Positions 23,683-33,293 of a DNA stretch of 64,000 nt are shown here, in pieces; position 1 is the stretch's first letter, and every line of letters begins with the position of its first letter. Under the pieces are notes generated by a model. The model made no database searches, was not told where the DNA came from, and worked only from the letters and a program-made list of their open reading frames with translations. The translations under genes and the position numbers were made by a program. The stretch comes from CALOFP01 sp942492635 (lineage in GTDB: Bacteria; UBP6; UBA1177; CALOFP01): positions 509,766 to 573,765 of the forward strand of contig CALOFP010000004.1 of assembly GCA_942492635.1 (NCBI GenBank). The letters run 5' to 3'.

Positions 23683-26600
23683 TCAATTTACCTTCCACCA
23701 GAGGATATTCGGTTTTGCCGGAGCCGTTATGGGCTGAATATCGATTCTTTGAACATCTCCGTCGGCTCTCGCCACTACGATGGAAATGTTTCCTTCGGCA
23801 TCCCTTGTCAGAACCGGTTCCGAGGCTTGACCTGTACCCAGATCTGCTATTATCGGGTTGTCGTCGAAAATAGGTCTTCCATTAACAGCACTAACTTCGT
23901 AAAGAAAGGATCTGCCCTGCTTTATGTTGATGGAGCAGTCTTTTACATCGAGAGAATCTGAGTTGTAAACGGTGAAATAGTATCTTTCGTTGTAAAGAAG
24001 AAGTTTTCCGATAACTCTCTCCTTTGATTTTAGCCGGATGTACCATCCTTCCGGGGCCAAATCCGGACACTTATCGTTGTTCTCCTTACAGATCGAGTCG
24101 ATTTCTTCCTTATGGTATTTTTCGATTTCCCTTATTATTCTGTTGTAGTTTATATCTTTTTTGTCCGGAATAACTATGTCCGGTGGGACAGATTTCTCCC
24201 CGGTTGCATTGAAGAATCGGTTTAGACTTGAGTTGTGAACAAAGGTATCTCCATTTTTATATCTTAATGCGAAAACGATATTTCTTTTCCAATGATCTTT
24301 CATTATCGGGCGAGTGGGATCGTTTGTTCCCGACGCGACCCAGATTTCCTTCTTATCCATACCTCGCAGCATCACAACTGGCTTGCTGAAAATGTTGATG
24401 TCTGTTTCATTGGTTGTTCCTCTCTGGTCCATCGTGAAAACTTTTAGCGGTTTTTTAGGACTCTGGCTGTTGTTGCCTTCCGTTTCGTCTTCAGTGGTAC
24501 CTTCAGTGTGGTAGATGTTTCCGCCGATATCGGCAAAGAAAAGTGCGTCTGATTCCTTTTTGGATTTCATAATGTAGGAAAAGTCATATTGTTTATCAGG
24601 TTTCAACGAGCTCAGATAGGGAGCCGGAGGCGCAACAACGGGATACGCTGTTTCGAATGAAGCTGCCGGCGAAAATCCCTCTTTCGACACGGAGTAAAAG
24701 AAAAGATTTGGAGCAATATCGCCGGAACTATCCGCGATTCTTTTTTCATCATCATCGAAATTTATGCGATAGCCGGATCCCGTTATCAGCATGTCCGTTC
24801 CTTTCCATTTTGTGAAAGCCGGAGGATTGTACAGAAGATTAACTCCGTCAACTGTATCCTTCACAAGTTCAGGTGAGCCATCCTCTACGACGGATTTTGT
24901 TGAGAACAGTGAAAATCCCTCTGCTCCTCTTCCGTATCCGAATAAGATGTAATCGTAGTCAGAACCTTTTACTCTCAGAGGCGTGGAATCTATTCCCATA
25001 TTTTCATCTCTTCTATCTCCAAGGATGTAACTTTCGTCGAGGTATCGCATCTTCATTTTTGCTTTAGGGATAAATCCTTTGAACTCTTTTCCGTCTTCAA
25101 GATTGAATACTTCAACCAGTCCCGCATTGGATCCTACTACGATTTTATCTTCCACCGGTAGAGGAGTTGATCGAAAAAAGTCACCAAGTTGTCGTCTTCT
25201 TTTTATACAGGAGAGGTTGTCGCAGATTTTCTTGTTTTCACTGAGTTTGTACTCAAATCCTTGAAGGTAGTTATATAGTTTTTTCAAGTTGTCTGTGGAT
25301 GCAACTTCTGTAGTGAACTTTCGGAAACCAACTTCCCCCGAGACACACTGGGTTATGTCGTATCCCTCACAACTGCTGTTGCACAATGAATATTTGTCGC
25401 TCTCAGAACCGAGTGCAGAACACTTAACGGTGTCACCTTTTTCGCAGCACTCACCGGGTTCAAAAATTCCGTTTCCGCACACACTATCCATGGGGTGAAG
25501 TTTAATGGCAAACCTGTAGAGGATAGGTTCTTCACAATTTTTCTTTTTACCCCAGTCAAGATAGGTGTCCCTATCTCTGTCGTGAAAACGTAGCCTCCAC
25601 GGGCCTCTTACTTTATCTGGATGCATCCCCCGGATCTCGTCAGACACGACGTTGAGAACACCTCCTTGAAAAATTTCTTCGAAAGTCTTGAACTTCAGTT
25701 TCTCCGGAATGTCTCCGTCACTTCCGTCGAAAAGGTTGATGGCGACTCCTTTCGGAGAGAAGAGCGTCAGTGAGAGGTCATTCATCTTATGTTTTAGATC
25801 GCAGATTCCGTCCTTGTAGTTCTGCTTTAGAATCAAATCAACTTCAACTTTCTTGAGGGGACTGGAAAATGAGTCCACATTTATGTAGAAATTACGTTCT
25901 CCCTCAACCGGAAGGAAGTATGTTCCGTCGCCTATGTCACAGTAATCGGAGGAGCAGCCGTTTTCAGCTGCACTGCTGCATTGTGCTTTTGAATCCGCAA
26001 GATATTCGTTGAAATATATATTCCTGCCTGGCTGCTTTTTTGTTTCTTCATTTGTACCGAGTGATTCGAGAGGCATGACGTTATTTTCCTTCACCACGTC
26101 GCTGAGAAATTCACCGGAAAACTGCTCCCTGATTTTATCTTCCGTTTTCCTGTCAACCTTTCTGCTTCTCTCGATGGGATCGAACTCTCCTCTCCTTTCG
26201 TAAAGACAATCCTCCCCGTAGAGGCAGAAGGATCGAAGATTTCCATGCCAGTGTCCTATGGATGCCGGTTTGAAAATGGAAGTGATGATTCTGTCGGAAG
26301 TGAGATCGGAATTGATCGTAACAAGAGGAGGCGAGGCGGAAGAGGGCGTTGTCATGTAGAGCTTTCTCAGCTGTTCGGTAATAATGGAGGTCAGTCCGTT
26401 TTCACTGTTGGCCGTGAGTACGGAACTCTCAACCCTCTTCGATAGGTTAACAAGCGTCGGTACTTTTTCCATGTAGGAGACTGGGTAGATTCTGATCCTG
26501 TTGCCGTCGCATCTCATGTCGCTGCAGTTGTCACCCTCTTTTATGTTCGTGTAGAGATCGTTTGAATAGATGGGGTGATCCCAGAGATCTCTGTAAATAT

Positions 26601-27393
26601 ATTCTGCAACGTCAATGACAGATGAATTGTTGGAGAGATAGTTCTTCAAGGAATCGTAGTAGGGTCTTCTCCAATACTTTTCAATTCTTGCTCTAGGATT
26701 ATCTCCAACCGGTTCGCCGTCGGTGATGAGAAAAACTGCATTTTCCCGGCAGGAGAGCAGGTGGGATTTTTCGTTTTTCGGATCGTTTCCCTGAGTATAG
26801 AAAAGATCCCATATGTCAAGAAGGGCGTTGCCCATAGGTGTGTTTCCTCCGGCTCGAAGTGACCACATTTTCGCTTTGAGGCTCTGCGCATTCTCCCTGT
26901 TGAGGGTAATAAATGGAGAAATGATTTTTGCACCGCCTTCGTAAGGAAAGTTGGCAACAGCTACATTTATCCCTCTTTTCTGTTCGAGAAGCTTGTCGAT
27001 TACGCCGTTGCTTCCGGCCATTGTCTTTTTAAGATAGTGAAGTCTCGACTCGAAATAGCCCTCGGGTACAAATCTTCCGCATCTCCACTCCGTCTTGAAT
27101 AGAACTTCGAATATGTTGATGTGGCACCAGAAGTTGCTTACGGTTTTGTCCACATCGAATCCCAGAACCTCAGTCAGTCTGCAGAGACGCCTGGCATCTT
27201 CGACTATCTCCATTGAGTTTTCCCTTACGCAGATATTCGTAGAAGGATGCTCCATGGACCCGGATGTGTCGAACAGGAAAACAATGTTTGGTTCCGGTCT
27301 CGGAACATCCTCTGAAAAGAGGTAGAGATCGCTTTCGGTTCCCAATGCCGAAGTTGTTATGTATAGAAAAACTATTAAAAAAACCTTCTTCAT
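23683..27393 (-). CDS. PilY1-like secreted protein with vWA and P-domain
   Basis: 1236 residues, exported (signal MKKVFLIVFLYITTSALG). A von Willebrand A domain starts near 36 with the MIDAS DTSGSM and a later ITDGEP. A proprotein-convertase P-like beta domain is at about 530-650 (VEVDLILKQNY to GPWRLRFHDRDRD). A Cys-rich CGNGIFEPGECC element (about 665) follows, and the C-terminal half is a PilY1 beta-propeller (IVVGSNAGLVEVFNLEDG, DYILFGYG, ADIGGNIYHT). PilY1 proteins act at type IV pilus tips in adhesion and surface sensing. No pilin or pilus assembly gene is in view. AAGGGGG lies before the ATG. Confidence 0.82.
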   Translation of the reverse strand: MKKVFLIVFLYITTSALGTESDLYLFSEDVPRPEPNIVFLFDTSGSMEHPSTNICVRENSMEIVEDARRLCRLTEVLGFDVDKTVSNFWCHINIFEVLFKTEWRCGRFVPEGYFESRLHYLKKTMAGSNGVIDKLLEQKRGINVAVANFPYEGGAKIISPFITLNRENAQSLKAKMWSLRAGGNTPMGNALLDIWDLFYTQGNDPKNEKSHLLSCRENAVFLITDGEPVGDNPRARIEKYWRRPYYDSLKNYLSNNSSVIDVAEYIYRDLWDHPIYSNDLYTNIKEGDNCSDMRCDGNRIRIYPVSYMEKVPTLVNLSKRVESSVLTANSENGLTSIITEQLRKLYMTTPSSASPPLVTINSDLTSDRIITSIFKPASIGHWHGNLRSFCLYGEDCLYERRGEFDPIERSRKVDRKTEDKIREQFSGEFLSDVVKENNVMPLESLGTNEETKKQPGRNIYFNEYLADSKAQCSSAAENGCSSDYCDIGDGTYFLPVEGERNFYINVDSFSSPLKKVEVDLILKQNYKDGICDLKHKMNDLSLTLFSPKGVAINLFDGSDGDIPEKLKFKTFEEIFQGGVLNVVSDEIRGMHPDKVRGPWRLRFHDRDRDTYLDWGKKKNCEEPILYRFAIKLHPMDSVCGNGIFEPGECCEKGDTVKCSALGSESDKYSLCNSSCEGYDITQCVSGEVGFRKFTTEVASTDNLKKLYNYLQGFEYKLSENKKICDNLSCIKRRRQLGDFFRSTPLPVEDKIVVGSNAGLVEVFNLEDGKEFKGFIPKAKMKMRYLDESYILGDRRDENMGIDSTPLRVKGSDYDYILFGYGRGAEGFSLFSTKSVVEDGSPELVKDTVDGVNLLYNPPAFTKWKGTDMLITGSGYRINFDDDEKRIADSSGDIAPNLFFYSVSKEGFSPAASFETAYPVVAPPAPYLSSLKPDKQYDFSYIMKSKKESDALFFADIGGNIYHTEGTTEDETEGNNSQSPKKPLKVFTMDQRGTTNETDINIFSKPVVMLRGMDKKEIWVASGTNDPTRPIMKDHWKRNIVFALRYKNGDTFVHNSSLNRFFNATGEKSVPPDIVIPDKKDINYNRIIREIEKYHKEEIDSICKENNDKCPDLAPEGWYIRLKSKERVIGKLLLYNERYYFTVYNSDSLDVKDCSINIKQGRSFLYEVSAVNGRPIFDDNPIIADLGTGQASEPVLTRDAEGNISIVVARADGDVQRIDIQPITAPAKPNILWWKVN

Positions 27394-27661
27394 GAATTCC
27401 CCCTTTTATTACATAAAAAACTATTCTTTGCAGGCGAAGATTTCGACTTTCTGCATAACCTTAAAAGTCGGAACGTCTATGGATGTTAGTGTGGACAAAT
27501 AAGGCTATTGATAACAGTCTGTTAGTCGGTTTTGCGAGACGTTGAAATTTTTCGTTTGAAATCTTTAGATTCTTAATTGAAGTACTTTAGATGACGATGC
27601 TGTTTTAGAATTTACAGTTCATAATATTCAGCGTTTCGATTTTTGGGAGTCGTTTTAGAGA

Positions 27662-28462
27662 TCAGATTTCCCAGATCATTCCTTCGTGAAAATCGGGAAA
27701 AGCGTATTCTGCAATTTCATCTTCGGATTTAAAAAGCTTATAGAGATACAACCCTTTCCCCGGAAGGGTGAGTCCCGCATGATGCCGGTCACACGCATGA
27801 ATAATCGAGGGTATCTCATCCGGATGAATTCTCTTCTTCGACACCTCAACAAGTGTCCCCGCTATGATTCGAACCATGTGCTTGAGAAATCCGTCACCCT
27901 TGACATCTATCATTACGATATGGCCGTGACGGGAGACTCGAATGTCGTGGATTGTTCTTACCGTGGTCTTCACGCATGCATCTGCCGCCTGGAATGATGC
28001 GAAATCGTGGGTGCCTACGAAGTGGGCTGCAGCCTTGCGCATGGGTGCCGTATCGAGACCATATCTGCTGTGCCACACAAGAGAATGGAGAAACGGAGGG
28101 AGAATCGGTCCGGTGTAGATAAGGTAGCGATAGTGTTTCCCGGAAACAAGCGCTCTCGCATCTCTAAAACCGTGCACCCTTTCGACCTTCTTGACCCTTA
28201 TGTTGTGCGGTAGGAGGGAGTTGAGTCCCTTTTCAAGAGCTTCGCAGGGAATATCGATGACGGCTCTTATCGTAGCGATGAATTCAAGGGCGTGAACATC
28301 GACATCTGTTCTGCTGCATCCGCACGGATTTGGGATTTCGTTTGATTTGAAAATCTTGACAAATGCCTTTCTGAGGTACTCCTGGAATGTGTCCGGGGTG
28401 TTTTTCTGGATTTGCCATCCGTGAACTCCGGTTCCATAGAATGAAAGATGAACTATGTACAT
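27662..28462 (-). CDS. truA: tRNA pseudouridine(38-40) synthase TruA
   Basis: 266 residues. The catalytic aspartate is Asp53 in CSRTDVDVHAL, which corresponds to GRTDAGVHA of other TruA with the AG replaced by VD. LNSLLPHNIRV, the KHYRYLIYTGP segment and DFASFQAADACVKTTVRTI are family blocks. It makes pseudouridine in the anticodon arm of several tRNAs. Two bases downstream of the CFI-box fusion gene, so probably cotranscribed with it and asd. Confidence 0.92.
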   Translation of the reverse strand: MYIVHLSFYGTGVHGWQIQKNTPDTFQEYLRKAFVKIFKSNEIPNPCGCSRTDVDVHALEFIATIRAVIDIPCEALEKGLNSLLPHNIRVKKVERVHGFRDARALVSGKHYRYLIYTGPILPPFLHSLVWHSRYGLDTAPMRKAAAHFVGTHDFASFQAADACVKTTVRTIHDIRVSRHGHIVMIDVKGDGFLKHMVRIIAGTLVEVSKKRIHPDEIPSIIHACDRHHAGLTLPGKGLYLYKLFKSEDEIAEYAFPDFHEGMIWEI

Positions 28463-28464
28463 GG

Positions 28465-30546
28465 TTAGAAATCCAGAACAAGCCCGAATTCAAATCGGTT
28501 GCAACTGAGATCGAAACTGTTGGAGTCCCCGAAATCATCGACTTTTTCAATGCGGTAGTGCGCATAGATGGAGGAGTCGGAAATTCCTGAACTCTTCTCC
28601 AGTTGCAGGGCCGATCTCGGCTCAAGCCAGTTGAGACTTAACTGAAGGCCGAATGATGTGTGGAATCCATGGGTTGCGCCGTCTTCCTGAGTTTTTCCGT
28701 TTTCACGTATCCACCAGAAGTTGTAGTCGCCCCCGAATGTAACGTAGGGTCTCAGAGGAAAGGAATAGACAGGCCGAATTTTCAGTTCCGCAGAAACGGG
28801 AACAATATGGAAGTATGTGGTGTCTTTAGATTCCTTACCATCTAGGAACAGAGCCTTTCCGCTGAATCTGACGAAGCCGGCTGATCCACGGGCCGTAACT
28901 TTGATTCGGCGCCAGATGGGAATATCCAGGCCGAATCCGAGAGAAGGCACGAACCGTTCGTTTTTTCCGGCAATATCTTCGAAGGGGTTTCCTTCGGCAG
29001 AGTCATCGATCTTTGAAGGGTAGTAAAAGCCGCCTTTGAAGTAGATCTCCCCTTCGATAGCTTCTGCTTTTGTAAGAGGGAGAATAAGCAATGCGAGTAT
29101 GAAAAGTACTCCTGTCTTCTTCATCCGAAAAAGAACAATTCCTGAAATGGAAAGCAGGAGGCATGCAAGAGCCGCAGGGTTGAGAATAAGCCACGCAAGA
29201 GCAACAAGGGGAAGAAGCATTATTCTGACCACAGATTTGAGAACGGGGTAGTCGTTCAGTATTCCGACAAGTGTCGGTCCCGCATTGTAGTAGGCACGGA
29301 CAAATGCCTTCCCGGGCTTTGTGGGGAGAAGTATTCTGTCACGGAAAGAGCGGAGGATTTTAACGAAAGGGTGGAAATAACTTCCGTAGGAAGCCGTTGC
29401 GATAAAGCAGTAGCCGCCGTCGTCTTTTCCTTCGCCGGCCTTGTAGTGAGTCCAGAAACCTTCGGTTGTAGCAGCATAGCCTGTGATGGTTATGGAGTTT
29501 GAAGGATTATGGTTCCCCGCCTTGTCTTCTGCACTGAGCGTAATCCGGTAGTTGTATTTTTCCTCTCTCGCGTCGTTGTTGATTATAGAAAATCCGTCCT
29601 TGCCCTCAATTGTGAAATCAGAAGTGGAAGAGGATCTGGAAAAAACATAAGAAAGTTCCTTTTCGACTTCATTTCCCTCCTTGTCAAGAAAGAGGCCTTT
29701 AAGCTTCACATGATACTTCCCGAGGGTTTCACCTGTCTTGTTCAAGGCATCGGTTTCCGGACTTTTTGCTGTAACTTTAATTGTTCTGTTTCCTGGAGTA
29801 GCCGTTGCTGCCGATGGTTTCGCGGGTGGAACGTTGTCAAGGAAGAGGTCGAAAGTGTATGTCTCCTCCTTGTTTGTTGTTGCCCTGGTAATTTTTCTTG
29901 GGGAAAGGGTATCTGTTTCGTTCTCCTCCTCCTGCTCTTCTTCTTGCTGAAGAGTGGCGACCAGTTCACACTCGTATTTCCCGTCCTTTTCATCATTGTA
30001 CTCATTCTGACTGGAGTTGCCTGTGTCGGACTGTTCGTCATCCGGCACTTCCGCAGCAGAATCGGAATCGTTCTTCTCAACGACCTGATTCTGATCTGTG
30101 TCTGGCATCTCATCTTGAGGGAGGTCGGCATCCTGAATAGAATCCTGATCTGAATTGAAATCGCTTAGGGGACGGTAATCCTCACTATCGTCTGATGATC
30201 TTGTTCCCGTAATGAAATTCAAAAGAGCAAGAGTGTAGGAAGTTGATTTTTTAGAAGCGGTAAGCTTCAAAAGATCTGCACCTGTGATAACCAGCTCATT
30301 TCCCGTAGAGACTATATCGTCTGAGGATATCGTTTCGATAGTTGATTCGGTTGAACCTGTTTTTTTACATTTCAGTTCTATCTTTTCAATATCGTCTGTT
30401 TTTTTGAGATCGAACTTTACAGTAACTTTTCCCTTGTTGTTAATATTCCTGTGATCAGGAGAGAATTTTACATTATCGAAATGGTCAAGGGCAGAGAGGG
30501 TGGAGAAAATGGAAATAGAGAGAATTAAGAGGGTGATTTTACGCAT
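28465..30546 (-). CDS. CFI-box exported protein fused to an outer-membrane barrel
   Basis: 693 residues. Signal peptide 1-19, then an Ig-like beta domain. An Asp/Gln/Glu-rich linker at about 125-215 leads into an FN3-like domain (PPAKPSAATATPG), then a CFI-box, CFIATASYGS from Cys380, with its usual FRDRILLPTKPGKAFVRAYY context and hydrophobic segments. From Met475 (position 29124) comes what looks exactly like a second signal peptide (MKKTGVLFILALLILPLTKAEA), then a beta-barrel to the end (GEIYFKGGFYYPS...FEFGLVLDF). There is no stop or ribosome site between the parts. The ATG overlaps the asd end by 8 bp. Function unknown; cell-surface display is likely. Confidence 0.75.
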   Translation of the reverse strand: MRKITLLILSISIFSTLSALDHFDNVKFSPDHRNINNKGKVTVKFDLKKTDDIEKIELKCKKTGSTESTIETISSDDIVSTGNELVITGADLLKLTASKKSTSYTLALLNFITGTRSSDDSEDYRPLSDFNSDQDSIQDADLPQDEMPDTDQNQVVEKNDSDSAAEVPDDEQSDTGNSSQNEYNDEKDGKYECELVATLQQEEEQEEENETDTLSPRKITRATTNKEETYTFDLFLDNVPPAKPSAATATPGNRTIKVTAKSPETDALNKTGETLGKYHVKLKGLFLDKEGNEVEKELSYVFSRSSSTSDFTIEGKDGFSIINNDAREEKYNYRITLSAEDKAGNHNPSNSITITGYAATTEGFWTHYKAGEGKDDGGYCFIATASYGSYFHPFVKILRSFRDRILLPTKPGKAFVRAYYNAGPTLVGILNDYPVLKSVVRIMLLPLVALAWLILNPAALACLLLSISGIVLFRMKKTGVLFILALLILPLTKAEAIEGEIYFKGGFYYPSKIDDSAEGNPFEDIAGKNERFVPSLGFGLDIPIWRRIKVTARGSAGFVRFSGKALFLDGKESKDTTYFHIVPVSAELKIRPVYSFPLRPYVTFGGDYNFWWIRENGKTQEDGATHGFHTSFGLQLSLNWLEPRSALQLEKSSGISDSSIYAHYRIEKVDDFGDSNSFDLSCNRFEFGLVLDF

Positions 30547-31573
30547 CGTCTTCTCCGCCGATTATTGTTTCCGCAATCTGAATTCCGTTAAGGGCCGCGC
30601 CTTTCCTGATGTTGTCTGCTACGATCCAGGCATTTACCCTTTTCTTGTTCATGCCTTCTCCTCCGAAACGGATTCTGCCCACAAGGATATCATCCTGTGC
30701 GCCGGCGTCTGCAGGTGTCGGGTAGAGAAGTGTTTCAGGATCATCCATTACTCTGGTTCCCGGAATTTCGGAAAGTTCATCACGGATGATTGAAAGATCG
30801 GCCTCGTTTTTTAACACTACCGAAAGAGAGACCGCGTGACCGTAGAAAACTGGAACCCGGACTGTTGTAACCTCCATATCGAGTGAAGGGAGTTCAAGAA
30901 TTTTTCTGGACTCACGTATCATTTTAAGTTCCTCTTCGCAGTATCCTGTCGGATAGAAAGGGCCGATCTGGGGAATGAGGTTGAAGGCAATCCTCTGAGG
31001 GAATACGGATGGCTGCGCATCCCTGCCGTTGAAAAGGTTGAGGGTTTCCGACCTCAGCTCCTCTATACCTTTGTTTCCCGCACCGCTGACGCTCTGGTAA
31101 GTCGACGCGAAAACTGATTCTATTCCGTACATCTCATCCATCAGCGCCAGAAACGGAATTATCTGGATTGTTGAACAGTTGGGGTTTGCAATGATTGATC
31201 CCTTTCCTGCGTGCTCGATCATTTCTCCGTTGGCTTCCGGAACTATGAGGGGAACCTCGGAATCCATCCTGAATGCGGAACTGTTGTCAATAACAATCGT
31301 TCCTTTTTTTGCAAACATAGGACCGAATTGTTTTGAAACTATTTCTCCTGCACTGAAAAAGGCTATGTCGATTTCCTTATCCGCAAGAGTCTCTTCAGTC
31401 AAAGGAATCACATCAATCTCTTTTTTATTGAATTCGACAGTCTCTCCTACACTGTTTTCACTGGCAAAAGGATAAAGTTTGTCTATCGGAAAATCCCTTG
31501 AAGAGAGTAGGGAAATAAATTCGCTACCGACTGCTCCGGTTGCCCCGACTACTGCCACATTATAGAATCTCAT
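30539..31573 (-). CDS. asd: Aspartate-semialdehyde dehydrogenase
   Basis: 344 residues. The NADP loop VGATGAVGSEF is at 9-19, the catalytic Cys133 is in NPNCSTIQ, and FASTYQSVSGAGNKGIEEL is the substrate-binding block. It reduces aspartyl phosphate to the semialdehyde for lysine, threonine, methionine and diaminopimelate synthesis. Its leader (31574-31844) has an inverted repeat but no recognisable lysine riboswitch. Gene order asd, CFI-box fusion, truA is overlapping or nearly so. Confidence 0.95.
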   Translation of the reverse strand: MRFYNVAVVGATGAVGSEFISLLSSRDFPIDKLYPFASENSVGETVEFNKKEIDVIPLTEETLADKEIDIAFFSAGEIVSKQFGPMFAKKGTIVIDNSSAFRMDSEVPLIVPEANGEMIEHAGKGSIIANPNCSTIQIIPFLALMDEMYGIESVFASTYQSVSGAGNKGIEELRSETLNLFNGRDAQPSVFPQRIAFNLIPQIGPFYPTGYCEEELKMIRESRKILELPSLDMEVTTVRVPVFYGHAVSLSVVLKNEADLSIIRDELSEIPGTRVMDDPETLLYPTPADAGAQDDILVGRIRFGGEGMNKKRVNAWIVADNIRKGAALNGIQIAETIIGGEDDA

Positions 31574-31728
31574 ATCAACCTCCGTAAAAAACCGCCCGAA
31601 AAATATAATATTCTTCTAGAAAAGGCAAACCTTTTTTAAGCAAACCCCGTGCCGGTAAAGGATGTCAGAGTTTTCAGAAGGTTAGTTGAGAAAGCTCTTC
31701 GACATAAAGACAGTTTTGTCATATTGTC

Positions 31729-31760
31729 AAGAGGTCTTGCCGTCAGAATGACAACCTCTT
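31729..31760. repeat. Imperfect hairpin upstream of asd
   Basis: AAGAGGT (31729-31735) pairs with ACCTCTT (31754-31760), and inside it GTCA/TGAC pairs around GAA. On the minus strand this lies about 156 bases before the asd ATG and 85 bases past the pncB end. No T-run follows on that strand. It may be a leader RNA structure or the end of the pncA-pncB message. Confidence 0.4.
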
Positions 31761-31844
31761 TTCTTGAGAGAGGCCATTAACCCTCGTTTTGTTTTCTATT
31801 TTTCTTTCTGACAATTCACATTTTCAAGATGTTACGCTGGCAGA

Positions 31845-33293
31845 TCAGAAGAAAAACTTTTCGGTCATTCGGCGTTTCAGATTCTTAAGACCTCTGGAAA
31901 GACTCACCTTGTAAATATGTGGGTTTAGAAGTCGTTTGAAAGTCGGATCAAGGGTGGAAATCTCTTCAGATCGATGTTGTCTTATGTCTTCGATTGTAGG
32001 TGAAACAACACAGACCTTACCTTTGGCGATCACTTTTGAAAGAAGAGGTGAGGCTTTTTCATAAGAATCGATTTTTATATGGGCAACATCGCTTGTGGGA
32101 TGAAATAACGTAAATGGGCTACCGGTGTCAGCAGCGCTGAGAATTTCACTTTTTTCGCTTTCGAGATAAAGCATGTCTGCGATCGCCAATCCGTTTTTAT
32201 TGTAAAAACGCAAAACATTCTTTCTTCCTGGATTTGTGATTTTTTCTGGTTGATTTGATATTTTAATACACGGAGTGAAACCGTTGCCTTCGTCTTTCGC
32301 AACAATTTTGAAAACACCGGTAAGAAAAGGATCACCTTTACCGGTAACCAGACGTGTTCCCACGCCCCATAAGTCGATAGGGGCTCCGCTTCTTTTCAGA
32401 TGTTCAACAATCCATTCGTCCAGATCACTTGAGACCACAATTTTCACTTCCTGCAGTCCGTTCCCATCCAGAATTTTGCGTGCCTCCTTGCTCAGGTATT
32501 CGAGATCACCGCTGTCCAGTCTAACAGCCATGAATTCGGGGTGTGATTTTTTCTTTAGCTGTTTGAAGACATTTACTGCGTTCGGAATACCTGATTTCAG
32601 GGTGTCATATGTGTCGACAAGTAGAACCGGACGATTTGGGTAAATATCGACGTATGCTTTGAATGATTCTTCTTCAGAAGGAAAACCCATTACCCAGCTG
32701 TGGGCCATAGTGCCTTTCACCGGCATGTCTAAAATCTTTCCGGCCAGAGTGTTGGAAGTAGCCGAAACACCTCCTATAAAAGCAGCCCTTGCAGCTGAAA
32801 TCGCTCCGTCAACTCCGTGAGCTCTGCGCAGACCGAATTCCAGAACGGGTTGATTTTCAGCGGCCTCAACAATCCTGCATGTTTTTGTGGCAACCATCGT
32901 CTGAAAATTCACATGATTCAGCAGCATGCTTTCGATAAGCTGGCACTCCATGAGTGTACCCTCAACCCGAATAAGCGGTTCATTGGGGAAAACAACGGTG
33001 CCCTCTTTTACAGAATAGACATCTCCTCTGAATTTGAAACTTCTCAAAAATTGAAGGAATTCTTCTTTGAATATTCCCTGAGATTCGAGGAAATAGAGAT
33101 CCTCATCAGTGAAATTGATGTTTTCAAGCGCCCTTAAAAAGGGGGCCAGTCCGGCAAAAATCGAATAACCTCCACCGAACGGCTGGCGCCGGAAAAACAT
33201 TTCGAAGGCACCTCTCTCTTCAGGACAGAGAAAGTAGTAACCCTGCATCATTGTGAGCTCATAAAAGTCCGTAAGCATGGCAAGATTCTTCAT
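31845..33293 (-). CDS. pncB: Nicotinate phosphoribosyltransferase
   Basis: 482 residues. The family start LTDFYELTMMQGYY, FEMFFRRQPFGGGYSIFAG, the central AHSWVMGFPSEEESF and VRLDSGDLEYLS blocks are all present, and WGVGTRLVTG marks the PRPP site. It joins nicotinate and PRPP to NaMN in NAD salvage. The start overlaps the pncA stop by 4 bp, so the product of one enzyme is the substrate of the next within an operon. Confidence 0.95.
   Translation of the reverse strand: MKNLAMLTDFYELTMMQGYYFLCPEERGAFEMFFRRQPFGGGYSIFAGLAPFLRALENINFTDEDLYFLESQGIFKEEFLQFLRSFKFRGDVYSVKEGTVVFPNEPLIRVEGTLMECQLIESMLLNHVNFQTMVATKTCRIVEAAENQPVLEFGLRRAHGVDGAISAARAAFIGGVSATSNTLAGKILDMPVKGTMAHSWVMGFPSEEESFKAYVDIYPNRPVLLVDTYDTLKSGIPNAVNVFKQLKKKSHPEFMAVRLDSGDLEYLSKEARKILDGNGLQEVKIVVSSDLDEWIVEHLKRSGAPIDLWGVGTRLVTGKGDPFLTGVFKIVAKDEGNGFTPCIKISNQPEKITNPGRKNVLRFYNKNGLAIADMLYLESEKSEILSAADTGSPFTLFHPTSDVAHIKIDSYEKASPLLSKVIAKGKVCVVSPTIEDIRQHRSEEISTLDPTFKRLLNPHIYKVSLSRGLKNLKRRMTEKFFF

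Noticed and set aside
28465..29124. Separate beta-barrel gene starting at ATG 29124
   Set aside because: There is no Shine-Dalgarno before this ATG and no stop upstream, so one fused ORF is the simpler reading. Kept as a finding because the internal signal peptide is real.
31574..31844. Lysine riboswitch before asd
   Set aside because: I looked for the conserved core elements and junctions and did not find them; only one hairpin is present.
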